Of a stretch of 64,000 bases of DNA, positions 1 to 14,098 are shown piece after piece (position 1 is the first letter of the stretch; each line of letters opens with the position of its first letter). The translations under genes were made by a program, and so were the position numbers. Origin of the DNA: Perkinsus marinus ATCC 50983 (taxonomy: Eukaryota > Perkinsozoa > Perkinsida > Perkinsidae); contig NW_003212973.1 in assembly GCF_000006405.1 (NCBI RefSeq), forward strand, positions 29,668-93,667, read 5' to 3'. A model generated the notes under the pieces. That model worked only from the letters and a program-made list of their open reading frames with translations, was not told the DNA's origin and made no database searches.

Positions 1-1751
1 AATAGGGGATAAGTGAACAGCAAAATGATTATTTCTGGGCTGCTGCTGCTGCTGCTGCTACTCAGAGTCTACTGCTACTATACCCATACTCAAGGGTCGT
101 TAAAGGCTTATAGGGCCTTTGTATTGGTGGCTTTGTATCTGGGTACAAGAGGGAGAATAGAGTAGACAGGGTGACAGCATGATGATGATCATGACTGAGT
201 AACACAGGCAGCATTCACCTGAATAACTTTGATGATATTATCATCATTATGCTTCTTGGTGATAATGATGATGGATCTCAGCAGCTGGATTATCAGATTA
301 TAAACCACAGTGGGTAATGACTATTCTCAATAGGTAGTAGTACTAGTAGATGAAGGATTTTCACTACTTACTAATATTGTTTATAATGTAATGTGATAAA
401 GTATTGTTTATAATAGGTTATAGCGATATTTATTATTATGGTTATTATCGTAAAAGTATTATGATCATGATGATGTCATATAAGCCTATCTACAGGGATA
501 GGCAGGAAGTGACGACGACGACCTGATGTTAGATATATACGGTAATATCTACCACATCTAGTACTTTGATAGAAGGTAAAGTTACTAACGTAATAATAAT
601 TATCAACTAACACAACAATAAAATAATGATTACAATTATTAGCATCACAATAATCAAGCAGTATTATGTTCTTGTTGTTCACCAGCATTTGGATCCTATT
701 ATTAATGATGATAATGATACTGTGTGACTAGTTGGTTATTATTATTATTACCTGGATAACAATAAGTATATAATCCTTATCAGGAGCCACCATAATCTCA
801 TGTTTCCTTGAACGTAGTCTTAAAAAGGTTAGATCATTGTGAGGATCTAGATCACGTATAACTGATCTCGCCTAAATATGATATTATTAATAACAACTCT
901 TTATAGGAAGCTACTACTCCTACTACTACTACTGCTCATACTACCTTATACGTCAGCTGACTTATCAATGCAGAATATTGCAAGGTATATTTCTGTTCTA
1001 GGGTAGAGCGTATTGGTACCTACATGTGATAATAATAATGGGTTTCATATTATTAATAATAATACACCCTCATGGTTCAGTATAACAATGCCTGATACGC
1101 CTTTATGGGTTTTAATACGATTCAGAGTCTCCTCTACTTCTGACTAAGATAAGGAGTAGTGAGAATGGAGTAGTAATTCTTCACAACATTACCATTAGGA
1201 AGAGGATGCTGATTATAAGATTAACTGCAGACAACATACTCCAATTAACAACAACAACAACTCAGTGCTTTCTATATGATGATGATGACGAGTAATGCTG
1301 TTATTATTATTACTCATGAACAGTTCATGGTAAAAGTCATTGTCACTCCCCAAGGAGCACTCTGGAACTGGTGCTATCGTAGATTGAGTTTGCTTTTCAT
1401 GTTATGCTATGTGACGGTAGTTATAACTCTCAATAGTAATAGGGCTAATAATACTTTATTACTAACATGCAGTAAAAGAAGCATCATTGAACATACCATA
1501 ATAGATGGTAAATCTACCATTGTACAACAAGATGGATGTGGGAATGGGATAATATTAATATGGTATACAAGATTGATGATGATATTGATAGAGGCTATGG
1601 TAATATGATATGCCCTTCAATGATAATAATAATAATAATGACTATACCATACCTCTAGGAACTCTTACTGCGAATCGGTTAGGGGTAACACTGGAATAAG
1701 TTAATCAGAAATACCCAGTCATCATCATAATCATGTACATGATCACAGTAG

Positions 1752-1799
<48 letters not shown>

Positions 1800-1850
1800 G
1801 AGAATCAATAACCTTTAGAATAGATACATGCTGTATTAATAAGTAATAAT
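1..1850. other. Repeat-rich stretch with no gene I can support
   Basis: The stretch is AT-rich and full of short trinucleotide runs (TGA/ATG, TAT, TAA, GTT). A pure GTT run of about 15 copies lies at 1749-1798. The open frames at 476-688 (minus) and 1276-1608 (plus) have compositions dictated by these runs and show no domain, so I do not call them genes. The stretch may hold the 3' end or 3' UTR of the coiled-coil gene that follows on the minus strand. Confidence 0.5.
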
Positions 1851-4800
1851 AACTACTCATCCGTTAATCTTATCTTATCCTCCCTCAATCGTTTAATATA
1901 TTCCTCTAGTCTTAGATTCTTCTCCTCAACTTTAGCTAACTTCTCCTTTTCCAATCTTATACACTATACAGGCAACAATAACAACAACATGAACGTAGTA
2001 ATAGTAGTATCCCATAATGAGTAGCAGCCAACTTCTACTACTTTTACCTCATCAAACTGAGTAGCGAAGGTATGAGGTATTGTTGTTGTTGAGTTATCCT
2101 TCTTCTTCTTCTCCTCTGTGGTGTTGATGATCCGAGTGTTACCGGAAGTGTTAGTGGATTTAGTCATACCAACAACATCATCATCACATACAGTATGAGT
2201 TGATGTAGTAGTACTTAACCCTTGCCCTTGTTGTTGTTGTAAGTGATATATCTAGTAGTGATAATAATAAACATAATCACTAGATAAGCTTATCCCAACT
2301 GGTCGTCATGACCTTATTATTGTTCCTAAGAGATATGATCTCATTCTTAGTCGTGTATAATTCCTTTGTAATAGTATCCAATAACTGTGTTAGAGTATGA
2401 ATTCGTTCAATACATCTTCATACCTATCATCATTATCTATATACAATTGATATATCCTCACATATCCTTATCAGCCTTCTCTTTAGCAAGTTCTAATAGT
2501 AGAGCCTTTGCATGAGCTCTCCCTTCCTCAATAACTGCTTCTTCTTGTTGTTGTAGAAGACTGCTCATGTGTTCATCATATTTATGGGATAACTCCTTAA
2601 TCCGTCTATCCTGAAGTATGATGGTCTATGATGATGATAATGATGATGGTAATGGTAACCTTGCGTGAATTATCCCTTCTGAGTGTGTCTAACCTCTTTC
2701 CCTTTTTATCTACCTCAATAGTAGTCTTATGAACCTATGAAATATTGATACTTATAACACTATGGTAGTAGTAGTAGTAGTTGCCACTTCCTTTCGTAAA
2801 TCCATATTCTCCTTCAGTAATATACTTATCCTCCGCATTGAGGATCTCAATTCAGTTTTCAACTTATTTATATATTCCTGTTGAGCCTTTGATTCAACAA
2901 CAAGCAACTAATAAGCAAGTACCACTACTACTACTCCTCATCATCATCATATCAAGCATGGACCTTACCTCAATATCATCACTCCTATTATCATTATCCA
3001 TCACTTTCTTCTTCCAACTATTACCCTAAATACTACTACTATCTACTTGGAATGATGATGATGATGACCATGATGATGACCATGATGATGATGATAATGA
3101 TGATGATGATGATGATGTGAAGCTACCTCGTTATTAATCGCATGTAGGCGTCGTGTTTCCAATGCTTGTATATGTTCAGTCAATTCCTTCTGCTTTTCCA
3201 TAGCTATAAATTCCCTATCATTATGATAATAATAACAGAGTTGCTTTAAAGTCTACTTCCTTTCCAATTCCTTGTTTTTACTCCTTTCTTGTTGTAATTG
3301 TCGATTCAAGTTATCAACATCAGTACGTATATGAAGGAGTTCCTTCTCAGATGCTCTCAATGCATCTATTGATCTCCCACCACTAATACCATCACCATGA
3401 TGATGATAAGTTAGGTAGTAGTAGTAGTAGTACTATTAACATCATCATCATTACCTTTCCTTCACAGTAATCAACTCTTCCTCAAGGCTTATGGACTTCT
3501 CCCTTTCCCTAGTAATATCCATTATGGCAGCATCCAATTTCATATTCAGATCATATACCCTACCGACATAAAGTATTTCTATTACTATCATCATTATCAT
3601 TAGCACATCTCCTCAAGCTTAGCTCTCCGTAATGATTCATTTTGTAGTCTTTGAATAAGGTTAGTAAATTTAGTACACAAATACCTGATCCTTGATTATC
3701 TTGTTATTATTATTATAATCAACATAGATACTTGCTATTACCTGATATGATCATCATTATCATCATGATAATTAGGGCTTGAAGACCCATCCCTATTCCT
3801 CATCATCATCATCCTACTACTACTATCTAGTCCAGATGATGTCGACTTCATAGTAGGATTATGATGATGATATTCATGTGGTTGTGTAGTGTTCTCCACT
3901 CCCTTGCCGTCCATTTTTCCACTATAATCATCATCATGGTCATCGGAGGGAGAAGAGGAAGAATGAGTCAATCCATGTGATGATATGAACATGACAACTG
4001 TTATTTATCATCAACACACCAACAACAATAACAACTCAATAATGGCCGTGTTATAATCATAACATCAAGAACAACGACATGAATGATGATGGTATTAGAT
4101 AACAACAATAATAATAGTAGCAGCATGATGATAATAAAAGCATGGAGATTGGTACTACACAATGTCCATATGTCGTCGTAGTCGTCGTTCATAAGAGATA
4201 GTAGCTAGAGCCTTCCGTGCTAACTTACCATTATCCCTATTCTCCTCCTCCCCCTCCTCATCGATAGCAACAGCAGCAGTAGAAGTAGCAGGCTTTAATC
4301 GACGACGATGGCGACGTTCCATCTCTTCAGTATGAGTCCTTATACGGCTGCTAATACGTTTATTATGTATACTGGAAGTCTTAACCTACTAGTACTAGTA
4401 CTACCATCATAACACATTGTATACATAGCGACTATTACCGCATCATATATTGGTGAATGATGATGATTATTATTATCGGGTACATGACGTATTGGGCCTT
4501 CTTCTTTATTATTATTATTACAGGTACTCCTATATGTTGTCTTCAATCGTTGAGCATCAGATAAGTATGATGCATTACAATCTACTACTACCATCATAAT
4601 AACAACACATAAGTACAATGCAGCACCTTACTGATAGGATAGGGTTCAGTTATAAATCTAGTATCCTGCTGATAATAAGGAGTAAATGAGAAGCGTGTTG
4701 GACATTGACGATTAATGTGTGATGATGATGCTGGGAGAGTAACATCATAACGACGATGGGCTGCTGCTGCTGCTGCCAAGACCTATCAGACCAGATACCC

Positions 4801-5100
4801 TACTAATACTGTAACATACGACCACCCATACATCAGATATACGACCAACACGACGATGCTCGAGTGGTGATGATGATGATGATGACAGGAGCTGTTGTTG
4901 TTGTTGTTGAGTGGTGAGATTAGCTGTCCCTCCTACAGTGTCCATAACCTATTCAATGTCATCATCATTAATATTCTTATTATTATCATGCTTACTCCTA
5001 TCAACTGTCGTTTGATAGAGTCTATGATAGATCCATTATCAATGATAAAGTTTCGATTGAAAAGTCCGATATCAACGACATTACCTGTCATAGTACTACT
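1818..5100 (-). CDS. Coiled-coil protein (multi-exon, ends uncertain)
   Basis: I recognise no family. Read on the minus strand, a chain of short exons codes for heptad-type charged helices: near 4200-4330 an Arg-rich stretch followed by an acidic one, then near 3610-3690, 3440-3580, 3240-3400, 3100-3230, 2780-2910, 2440-2620, 2290-2410 and 1860-1960 segments rich in E, K, L, R and Q. An example is RLEKEKLAKVEEKNLRLEEY at about 1895-1960. Between them lie introns made largely of ATG/TAG/TAA repeats. A Ser/His/Asp-rich linker sits at 3738-3992. The last exon probably reads into a stop near 1818. The upstream end runs without a clear break into the EF-hand region, so the two may be one long gene. 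Structural or cytoskeletal roles are typical of such proteins but are not shown here. Confidence 0.5.
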
Positions 5101-5102
5101 TA

Positions 5103-6235
5103 TCATAATACTAAATAGGCTACTGTCATCATCAACATCATCATACTAGTACTACTACTACCTTCATTAGATGATGATCTACTATCATCATAGAGTAACT
5201 GCTTGAACATTGCTACTTGATCATCCTTATTTAGAGGTACACCATTATGTTGTACAAAGGACTTGATATCAGATAAGGTTATATAACCATCTGCATCATA
5301 ATCCAAAGTGCGGAATATCTACTAATGATAATATCATCATCATGTTCATCATTGGTGATGATGATGATGACAGTAGTAGTAGTAGTGATAGTAATACATC
5401 TATAGCTTTCAATTTACCACCACTAGAGTTCCTCTTTCCTAATGCATCATGTAACACATCCATAGCATATCTACCTCTCCAATATCTACAATAATAATAA
5501 CAACCATGATGATCATGATGATAATAATGCTTAGGACTATTACTCATTATTATTTGTCTCTTGTTGCCCTCCGTTGTAATTACCCTCATCATCACCTATT
5601 ATAGGTCTCAAATGACGGCATACAGGTGTACCATCTAATGCATCAGGTCTGCTGAGTAATGATTATGATGATAGTAGTAGTATATGACATATACTATCAT
5701 CATACTACTTACCCGTTAATCATATCATCACCATCTGTTGATAAACAACATTTGTTCAACAAGTCTTCAACTTCCACATTACCATCTTTATCAGACACTC
5801 TATGAATGATTATAATAATAGTCGATATACTTGAATTACTCTTATTACAATGTGGCCACTAGGGATTCAATATTACTACGATCAATTTGTTGTGTGTTAC
5901 TATTATGATGATGATGTGTAGATGGATCTAATAACTTGTGTTATAATAATAGCAACAACAAGCATAACAGGATGATGATAATGATGTTAGTACCTTTATT
6001 ATTGATAGTATCCATAATGGTATGATGAACAATGTCAATAAGGTCTTCTCTCTTTACCCTAGTCCTACTACCATTATATACATTATTAACCTTTTCACGT
6101 ATTGTATTTATCTATAGATGATGTGGTGACATAACTACTATTACTACCTACCATATTAACGCTATCCCTAGCTATAATCCTCTTGGCAACTATTGCCTTC
6201 TTACGTATATACCTACATGTATAGTTTCGATACAG

Positions 6236-6274
<39 letters not shown>

Positions 6275-8567
6275 TTACTCTTTATAATTAGGTGTTTTGA
6301 ATGTACATTGATGAGGTCTATATGATAATTGTGGTATACGATTAATCAACTTATCACACACTATCATCGACACCTAAAAGATGGTACTACCACTACTATA
6401 ACAAGTTAACTACGATTAGCATCATCATCATCATCATCAAATTGTAATAGTAGTAGTAGTAGTAGCAATACTACTAGAGTACCCTATTCCCAGAGTTGTT
6501 GTTGCCAGATGATGATCCATAATTAGTCATTGTCATCATTATACCATCATTATCTAACTTCATCATACCATTCGTTAATTGTAAGAGTCTTCTATCTTCA
6601 AGTTTATGATCTATTATTGAGTAATATATTATTATTAACATCATCCTCTAATGTTATAACCTACGTCTAGTGCCTCGTATAAATGGAGGTGTTAAAGGGC
6701 GTCTATAAGCATTACCAACTTCTATTGTATACCTTATAAAGTTACGCCAATCTATTAATCCATCATTCACCATCATCATATTGTGTTTATGGATAGTATC
6801 TACTAGTAGTATGATAATAAACATATTACTACTATTCTTATGATGATAATGACTTCATATTACCCTCTTTAAATTGTGATGTCCATAGTATATCGAGAGA
6901 TTCCTTAGATAGATGCTTTAAAGATGATAACATTACGGTATTGAACTCATCCTTATTAACTAGATATCTAGAACCACTAGAGTTGGCAACAGCAAAGATG
7001 ATCGTCGTCGTGTTATTACTTTCTATTATCACGGTTGCTAACTGCTGCTGTTGTTGTTGCTGCCGTAACTTCATCAAATTTACGGCCCAATACATGAGCT
7101 GATAACAACATGAGCGATTACCACAACATTAAGTGTTATTGTTATTATCACCTTTTTTAGCTACATCATTAAATATTGATGTAGTGGCATTACGAATATG
7201 TCTAGCTGCTGCTGTTGATGCTGCTGCTGCACCTGGTCCTGGGCCCAATTCAATGTTTGGTGAATATATTAAATCACAGAACTCATCATAAGTGATACCA
7301 TTCTGTATTGATGATAAGTAGTAGTTTATATAATAACAATAATACTACTACATTATTATCCTTATCAACAGATGTGATGAGTATATCAGCTTCCTTAGTC
7401 GTTATCATCATGCCAAGCCTTTCAAAAGCTTTTAACTAACAATGGGATAATATATATGCCCGAATGTTACTGCTACTGCTACTACTACTACTACTACTAC
7501 TACTACTGCTACTACAAGATCATTGGATTTTATTATATCACTTCCTCCAGCTACACTACGGAAGATCCTGATGGATACTATCATATTTGGTGTTTGTAAT
7601 GGTAATATTACTGTAATAATGCTGGCCTAGCAGCAGCATATCTCTGTCTTGTTACTTCTCGTATTCTAGATGCTCTTGCTATAGCCTCTGATGTACTTTG
7701 ATGATGCTTAGGTCTATATGCTAGATCGGGTATATGTATTGGTCTGATCTACACCAGTAGCATGAATAATAATACGCTCTAATGCTACTAATAGGTGTAA
7801 TATTTACTTGATAATCATTAGTAGGAGTATCATCATCATCACCCACCACAGACGACGACGACGAGTAGGAGTAAGCTAATCTTGTTGCCATAGTAGTAGT
7901 AGTTCTTGTATTATTATTATTATCATAATCCAATGATCCTGTGATGGTAGTCCCATGATCATGTCTAATAGTCATACTACTACTATCATCAATATTCTCT
8001 ATATACTTGGAATGCATATCTCTTTTACTATCACCTATAATAAGATAATACTCCATCCTTAGTATAGAGATGATTACCTCTCAATAATAATGAATGGGCA
8101 TGTGATAATGATGATGATCCATTAGAGCAATGTTTAGGTGGTAATGCAGTAGTATTGATAGTAGTAGTAGGAAGAGGTATTGATGTGAGATGCCTATTCT
8201 TCTTACCATCTGATGATGGTGGTGGTGGTGCATGTATTATTGGTACTACACTCTCCTGCTGCTGCTGCTGCTGCTGATGGTGAATAATATCAATACTGAA
8301 ATATCAAAGTACTTACATCTATACACTCGTCCTTTCCTATCTTCTTTCCAATATCGTATGATGTAATAGGACGAACCTCTCTAGCCATGATATCCTCATT
8401 CTTATTATATACACTATTCACCATCACTATACTACTCCCTTGATAAGGCTTACTCCTATACAATCATACAATAACCATTCTCAAATTCCAATATACTACA
8501 TCTCTTGTGATTTATATACTATCCCGGAAACACCTGGTGAAAAGTCTTTATGCCCAATACCAGCCAT
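5103..8567 (-). CDS. EF-hand calcium-binding protein (multi-exon)
   Basis: Several EF-hand-like segments lie on the minus strand. At about 5235-5295 the loop DYDADGYITLSDI has the D-x-D-x-D-G spacing. At about 5715-5810 there is DKDGNVEVEDLL. Helix-loop-helix segments sit at about 6690-6780 and 7270-7440 (ITTKEADILITSVDKD, then NGITYDEFCDLI in the next exon). I place the start at ATG 8567 because the exon beginning MAGIGHKDFSPGV joins cleanly across a GT-AG intron to the exon ending near 8330, which contains REVRPITSYDIGKKIGKDE. Low-complexity exons (Q and S runs, 7720-8280) separate the N-terminus from the EF-hands. The protein probably binds calcium; its partner is unknown. The 3' end is unsure, and the gene may continue into the coiled-coil exons. 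It diverges from transportin with 366 bp between the starts. Confidence 0.6.
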
Positions 8568-8933
8568 TGTTATTGGTACCTATTTATCTTATAACATACT
8601 CACTACTACTATTGCTATACTTACTTGATAATCTAAATGATAATCCATATTCCTACAAATCTTCTTATGCACATTTCTCTTGGTACGTACTACAAATGAT
8701 ACTATATAGCCTATGGTCTATTTATAATGTTACTACCATTATCAACATTGGTTATCCCACGTAGATGATGACCTCGTCTATCAGTTCGCCGCATAACGCA
8801 ACGAGTTAGAGGATTTCCGTGCACTGTGCTACAAGTCGTCGATGATATCGCGCACGCCATTATAATCGATTTCGCTTTAGTCATTGGTGGGAGTAGGTAT
8901 GTGTAGGTATTTCTTCTCGTGGTACTTCTATTA
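8568..8933. promoter_or_regulatory. Divergent promoter region between EF-hand gene and transportin
   Basis: This 366-bp gap separates two divergent start codons. It holds the element ACGCCATTATAATCGATT at about 8855-8872, about 65-80 bp before the transportin ATG and in its orientation. Near-identical elements lie before CASP and in the last kilobase of the window (see findings). There is no TATA box at a convincing position. Confidence 0.35.
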
Positions 8934-11900
8934 ATGAGTACATCAACAACATCAGCAGTGGTGGGGATTAATAATGATATATTATCAACATTAGGCAATG
9001 TATTGGATAATGGTAGTAGTACTGATAATGCTATACAGCAAGAGGTAGTAATAATAATACAACTTATTATTACTACTTATTCCTTTTCCTCAGGTCATGA
9101 TGACTTTGAATGAATTATCAAATACTCTTGGACCTGATGGAATGGCGCGATACTTGGTTATAATATTTGCATCAAAATCCGATGCAAATACAAAACAATA
9201 TTCTCCTCATACTAGACAACGTGCTGGATTGTTGTTAAAGAATATTATTCAATCTAATAAACAGGTAATTATAATACAATATATCGTATTATAATAATCG
9301 TGTATACAGATGGTAATAACATCATCAGTAAAGTCAGCTATCTTAGAAGCATGCCGTTATGATGGTGATGCTGATGTACGTTCAACAGCGTGTAGTTTAA
9401 TAGCTAGTATAGTATCAGTACATGGTGTTGGTGCTTGGCCTGATTGTATGCATATATTGGCTAATGGATTAGCTGATACATCATTAGATGTGGTTGATGG
9501 ATCATTTAAAGCATTGAAATATGTATGTGAAGATGGTGTTGATATATATAGACAACAATTATTGGCATATCGAAAGGATGATGCGGTAATAATATTAATA
9601 ATACTAAAAGTATATATAGTCTTTGTTATTAGGCTGTATCATCATCACCATTTATACAGTTTGCTGATACTGATTTAATACCCAAGTTGTTGGAAGTTTG
9701 TACCACTCTTGGTGCACCTGATAAGTAATAATACTACCACTACATTGTTATTGGGTAGTATATGATGATTATTACTGTTATGGTTGTTGTTGTTGTTATT
9801 AGATATAAAGCCTTATCACTGAATATACTACACTTATTTGTATGCTCCTTTTTAATGATGCCTGGTGCAACTAGATTAGATCATCATATGGAAGCATACT
9901 TCAACTCATTAGGATCATTGGCTGCTAATTCTCATAGTCCATCAGGTAGTAGTAATAATAACAACAATAACATTATCTATAACTACTACTTGTATGGTAA
10001 TGTAGTTGTTGTTGTTCTTATTAGTTTTGAAGGAGATATGTATCGGCTTTGTTCATTGTGCTAATCATCAGCCAGATCTACTTGAAAATCATCTACCACA
10101 AATAATGCAATTCATGTTGGAAAGATCTAGTAAGATCTATGCAATACTCATCATCATTACTACAACCATTAGCAACATATCTTGTTAGGTCAAGAATCAC
10201 CTGTTGAAGTACGTAGAGAGGCATTAGAATTCTGGCCAGCAGTATGTCTTAATACACAATGGTTACCCTATATACAATCACCAGATAGTCTTAATATTAT
10301 ATTACCAACATTATTGGTGGGTCATTATATTATCATTGTTAAGATCATTACTAGTAATCTATATCTCAGAATAATATGGTATATGCTAAGGAAGACTTTG
10401 AATCAATGGAAAGTGGTCTAGTTGGTGATGATTCTCATATACAGGATGAAGTTAATGATACAGCACCAATATTCCATCAAGTAAGGGGAAGGACCACATC
10501 TAATCAGCATTGATAGTAGTATTATTATTAATAGGATCGATCTCGACATAATGATGATGATGTTGGTGGTAATGGAGAAGATGATGATGAGCCAGGTGAT
10601 GAGGAAGATAGAGCTGTTGGTGGGAATGGTAGTAGGCTAGCCATAAAATGATGATCATCATCATTAATAGACATTGGTATTATATCATGTTAGGACCACG
10701 TGGAGGTGGAGGTAATATGTCAACATGGGGTAATGAATGGACAGTAAGAAAGGCTGCTGCTAATGCGTAATAATACCAATATCTACAAACATCATCATCA
10801 TCATCATCGAAGATATCTGTTCTTATTATTATTTAGTCTTGATAATATGGCAAGTGCACTGAATGATGATATACTACCTATATTATTACCATTGATTGAG
10901 AAAGGCCTTACTAATACAGCAGGTATTACTTGCATCTCCCTACTTTGTTATTGATAATAAGCGTCATCATCACCCTTAGATTGGCAACAACAGGAGGCAT
11001 CAGTATTAGCAGTTGGAGCCATAGCACATGGTTGTGATACTGGTTTAGGTCGACATATGAATACATTATTACCCTTATTAATACAGGTAATAATATTACT
11101 ACTAATACTTATACTATCTACTGTTTATTCAGACTACTGAATCTAATCAACCATTATTACGATCCATTGGATGTTGGGCATTAGGAAGGTTTGCACGATG
11201 GTTAGCAGCTCAGGATAGTAATACTGCCTTGAACTTGGCTACTACTGCTATATTACAGAGGTAATACTAATAATAATAGTATTATTATTACTATTCACAT
11301 TGTTATTGGTGTTAGATGTGTTGATAAGAATAAACGTGTACAAGAGGCAGCTATCTCTGCATTAGCTGGACTTATTGAAGAGAGTGGTCATCGTATAAGG
11401 GATGATACTGATCTTATTAATAAGATAATACAAGTTATGAAGATAGCTATTAGATTGTAATAATAATACATCAATATTATCATCAATATGATAATGTGAT
11501 GGTAGTAGCAGTAACATCATCATCATTCTCATTTTTAGTTACCAATATAAGAATCTATTAATATTACTAGATGCTATTGGTACATTTATAGGATCGATTG
11601 GTGCTGATGTTCTATGTAAAGTACCAGCAATGAACATGGAATTGATACCAACTATGTTACAAAGATTCAATATGGTTGGTATTATTATTATAATTATTAT
11701 CACTCTTGGTCTCATGTTGTCAGGTTACGAATGATAATGATAAGTGTTTGATATCCCTATTAGAAGCATTAACACCAATATTATGGTCTCCTGAACTAGC
11801 AGCAGCAGGATTAGGTCAAGATGGTGTGACTATAGTAATATCAACTATTATACTAATATAACATGCATACCACTCCATCATCAACAATAACTGATACCCA

Positions 11901-13199
11901 CTCTCCAGGTCGTTAATCGGTGTGGTAGGATAATACAGAATTATCTTGAATATATCAATATTCCACAGAGTGATAATGATGGTACTAATAGTTATAGTAT
12001 ACATAGATGATGATAGTATGATTAGGTATCGATCCTGATATAGTCGCGGCAGCATTAGATTGTCTATCAGCAGTCGCTGAAGGCTTACATGCATCTCAAA
12101 TATTTACTGGTACTACTACTAATACTAATCATAGTATTCAGGGTGATGATATTAGATATAATACCAATAGTAGTACGTATGATACAGGCTACAGCTCGGT
12201 CTACTACAACAACATCTTCAAATATACCATCACAAGTTACACAAGCTTTATATGCATTACTTGGTGATTTATCAAGGTAATTATGATGACTATAGTTTAT
12301 TATTAGTAGTAGTATACATATATAAGTGTCACTGTATAGGTATTGTATTACTCTTATAGTACCTCATCTATCTATGATATTACCTCCAACTATACAATAT
12401 ATGGATAATGGTTCATATAGTACATGTAACAATGCTATATGGGCAATAGGAGAGATATGTGTTGCAGTAGCAGCAACAACAACACCTTCTACTCATAATA
12501 ATAACAACAACAACAACAAGTTTGATATGAAACCGTAAGTAACTCAACATCATCATCAACATCATCACCAACCACTACCTATCATCATCATTATTATTAT
12601 CACCGTTGTTGTTGTTAGGTATTCTGGTGTGATAGGGACTAAGTTGACATCAATATTGGAGACTGGACATCTCCAGCGCCCTTTATTGATCCAAAACGCC
12701 GCTATCACCTTTGGAAGGTTGGCTTTGGTAAGAATAATAATAATAACAATAACATCATCATTATGATGTTAATGTATTAGGTATGTCCAGAGGATATTGG
12801 ACATAATGCATTACCTAATGCTATTATACCATGGTGTATGGCTATATCTCAGATGAGGAATGATATAGAAAAGGCACATGCTATACATGGTATATGTCTA
12901 GCATTAGAAGTTAATCCATCATGTGGTATGGCATTACCCGATAGATTATGTGGTATATTATCAGTAGCAGCATCATTATATCCACCACCACCACCATCAT
13001 CATCTAATACTCAATTACATGATGCTATACAAATGTGTCATCAATTGGTACATGGATATAAATCAGTATTATCTAAGGATGATTGGGATAGGTAATAATA
13101 GGATGTATTGTTGTTAATGATGATGATGATGTTGTCAGGTTATGGAATAGTCTACCTAATGATATACAATATAAGTTGACAACTATCTATGCATTATAA
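8934..13199 (+). CDS. TNPO1: Transportin (karyopherin beta-2, importin-beta family)
   Basis: This is a nuclear import receptor made of HEAT repeats that carries M9/PY-NLS cargo and is controlled by Ran-GTP. About twenty exons chain in frame across small GT-AG introns. The N-terminus has the importin-beta pattern (TRQRAGLLLKNIIQSNKQ at about 9216-9270, then a KYVCEDG-type repeat). An acidic insert at about 10540-10620 (runs of D and E) fits the long acidic loop of HEAT repeat 8 that transportins have. The C-terminal third is diagnostic: CNNAIWAIGEIC at about 12427-12462, NAAITFGRLALVCPED across 12700-12795 and IHGICLALEVNPSCGM at about 12880-12930. The final exons end at TAA 13197-13199. I chose ATG 8934 as the first in-frame ATG. 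Introns carry TAG/TAA/CAT runs and, unlike MCM4, no tRNA-like cores. The identity is secure; exact exon ends are read by eye. Confidence 0.93.
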
Positions 13200-13540
13200 T
13201 CATCCCATCGTATCGTTATTGCATCATAATTATTAAATACCTCTATAGTAACACTAATGCTTTACCATATAATAGTAACAAGAATGTTCCCGGTTAACCT
13301 CCGTAATCAACTCTATCATCAACAACATCATCGTTCCATTGTCGCTTAATATTTACCGTTTCGATATCATTACACCTTTGTGTTGCTATGACTGGCTTGA
13401 TAGTCTAATAAGAGGCGTGCCGGTATAACCCTCTCTATCATCAGTCGTCGTTGTTTATGGTCATTGTACATACAATGGGTTAGTGAGCTCCGAGTATGTG
13501 ACCATCGTGGACAGCAATGTGACCTGATGATACTCATATG

Positions 13541-13855
13541 TTACTTCACAGCTCTGACAATAGACTCCCACTATCATCATCATCATCATAATCATCATCA
13601 TCATCACAACACTATACACTGATGTTAGCAGCCTTTGCCAGAAGTATTCAGTCTCGATGCTCACGATTTGCTTTAGTAGAATTTGAGGAGCTTGCCTGCG
13701 CATTCGCCATATGTCATTGATAACATGTATGAGCTCTTGTATACATCCGTTAGTATGTGATTGTTGGCTTCATCATACTTGAGGGTAGTCTTACCTTGAC
13801 GGATCGAATTCCTTGGCGTTGGTTGTAGTACCAGCTGTACTATGATATAGTATCA
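13541..13855 (-). CDS. Possible 55-aa small protein (three exons)
   Basis: I recognise no family. Three minus-strand exons can be spliced: 13855 to about 13796, then about 13702 to 13624 after an intron ending GCGCAG, then about 13577 to the TAA at 13541-13543 after an intron of ATG/ATC repeats. The product would be about 55 aa and ends in a hydrophobic/aromatic tail (EYFWQRLLTSWESIVRAVK). The size suggests a small mitochondrial or membrane-complex subunit, but that is only a guess. It lies between the 3' ends of transportin and isocitrate dehydrogenase. Other splicings give a different C-terminus. Confidence 0.35.
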
Positions 13856-14098
13856 TGTATAGACCCAGTAAAATATGTAGTATTATCAGAACTTGTCATG
13901 GTTTATACCTCATGTTCTTTAACAAGCATGATAGCAAATCGGATGGTGGTGGTATTTTAACATCATACAGTGTAGATAATATCACCATCATATATATGTT
14001 AATTTACACTGCAAACTCTGGGTTGTATAAAGATCAAAAAGGATTATTATTACGTCATACATAATACATGACGTCATCATACATATTAACAAGAGGGA

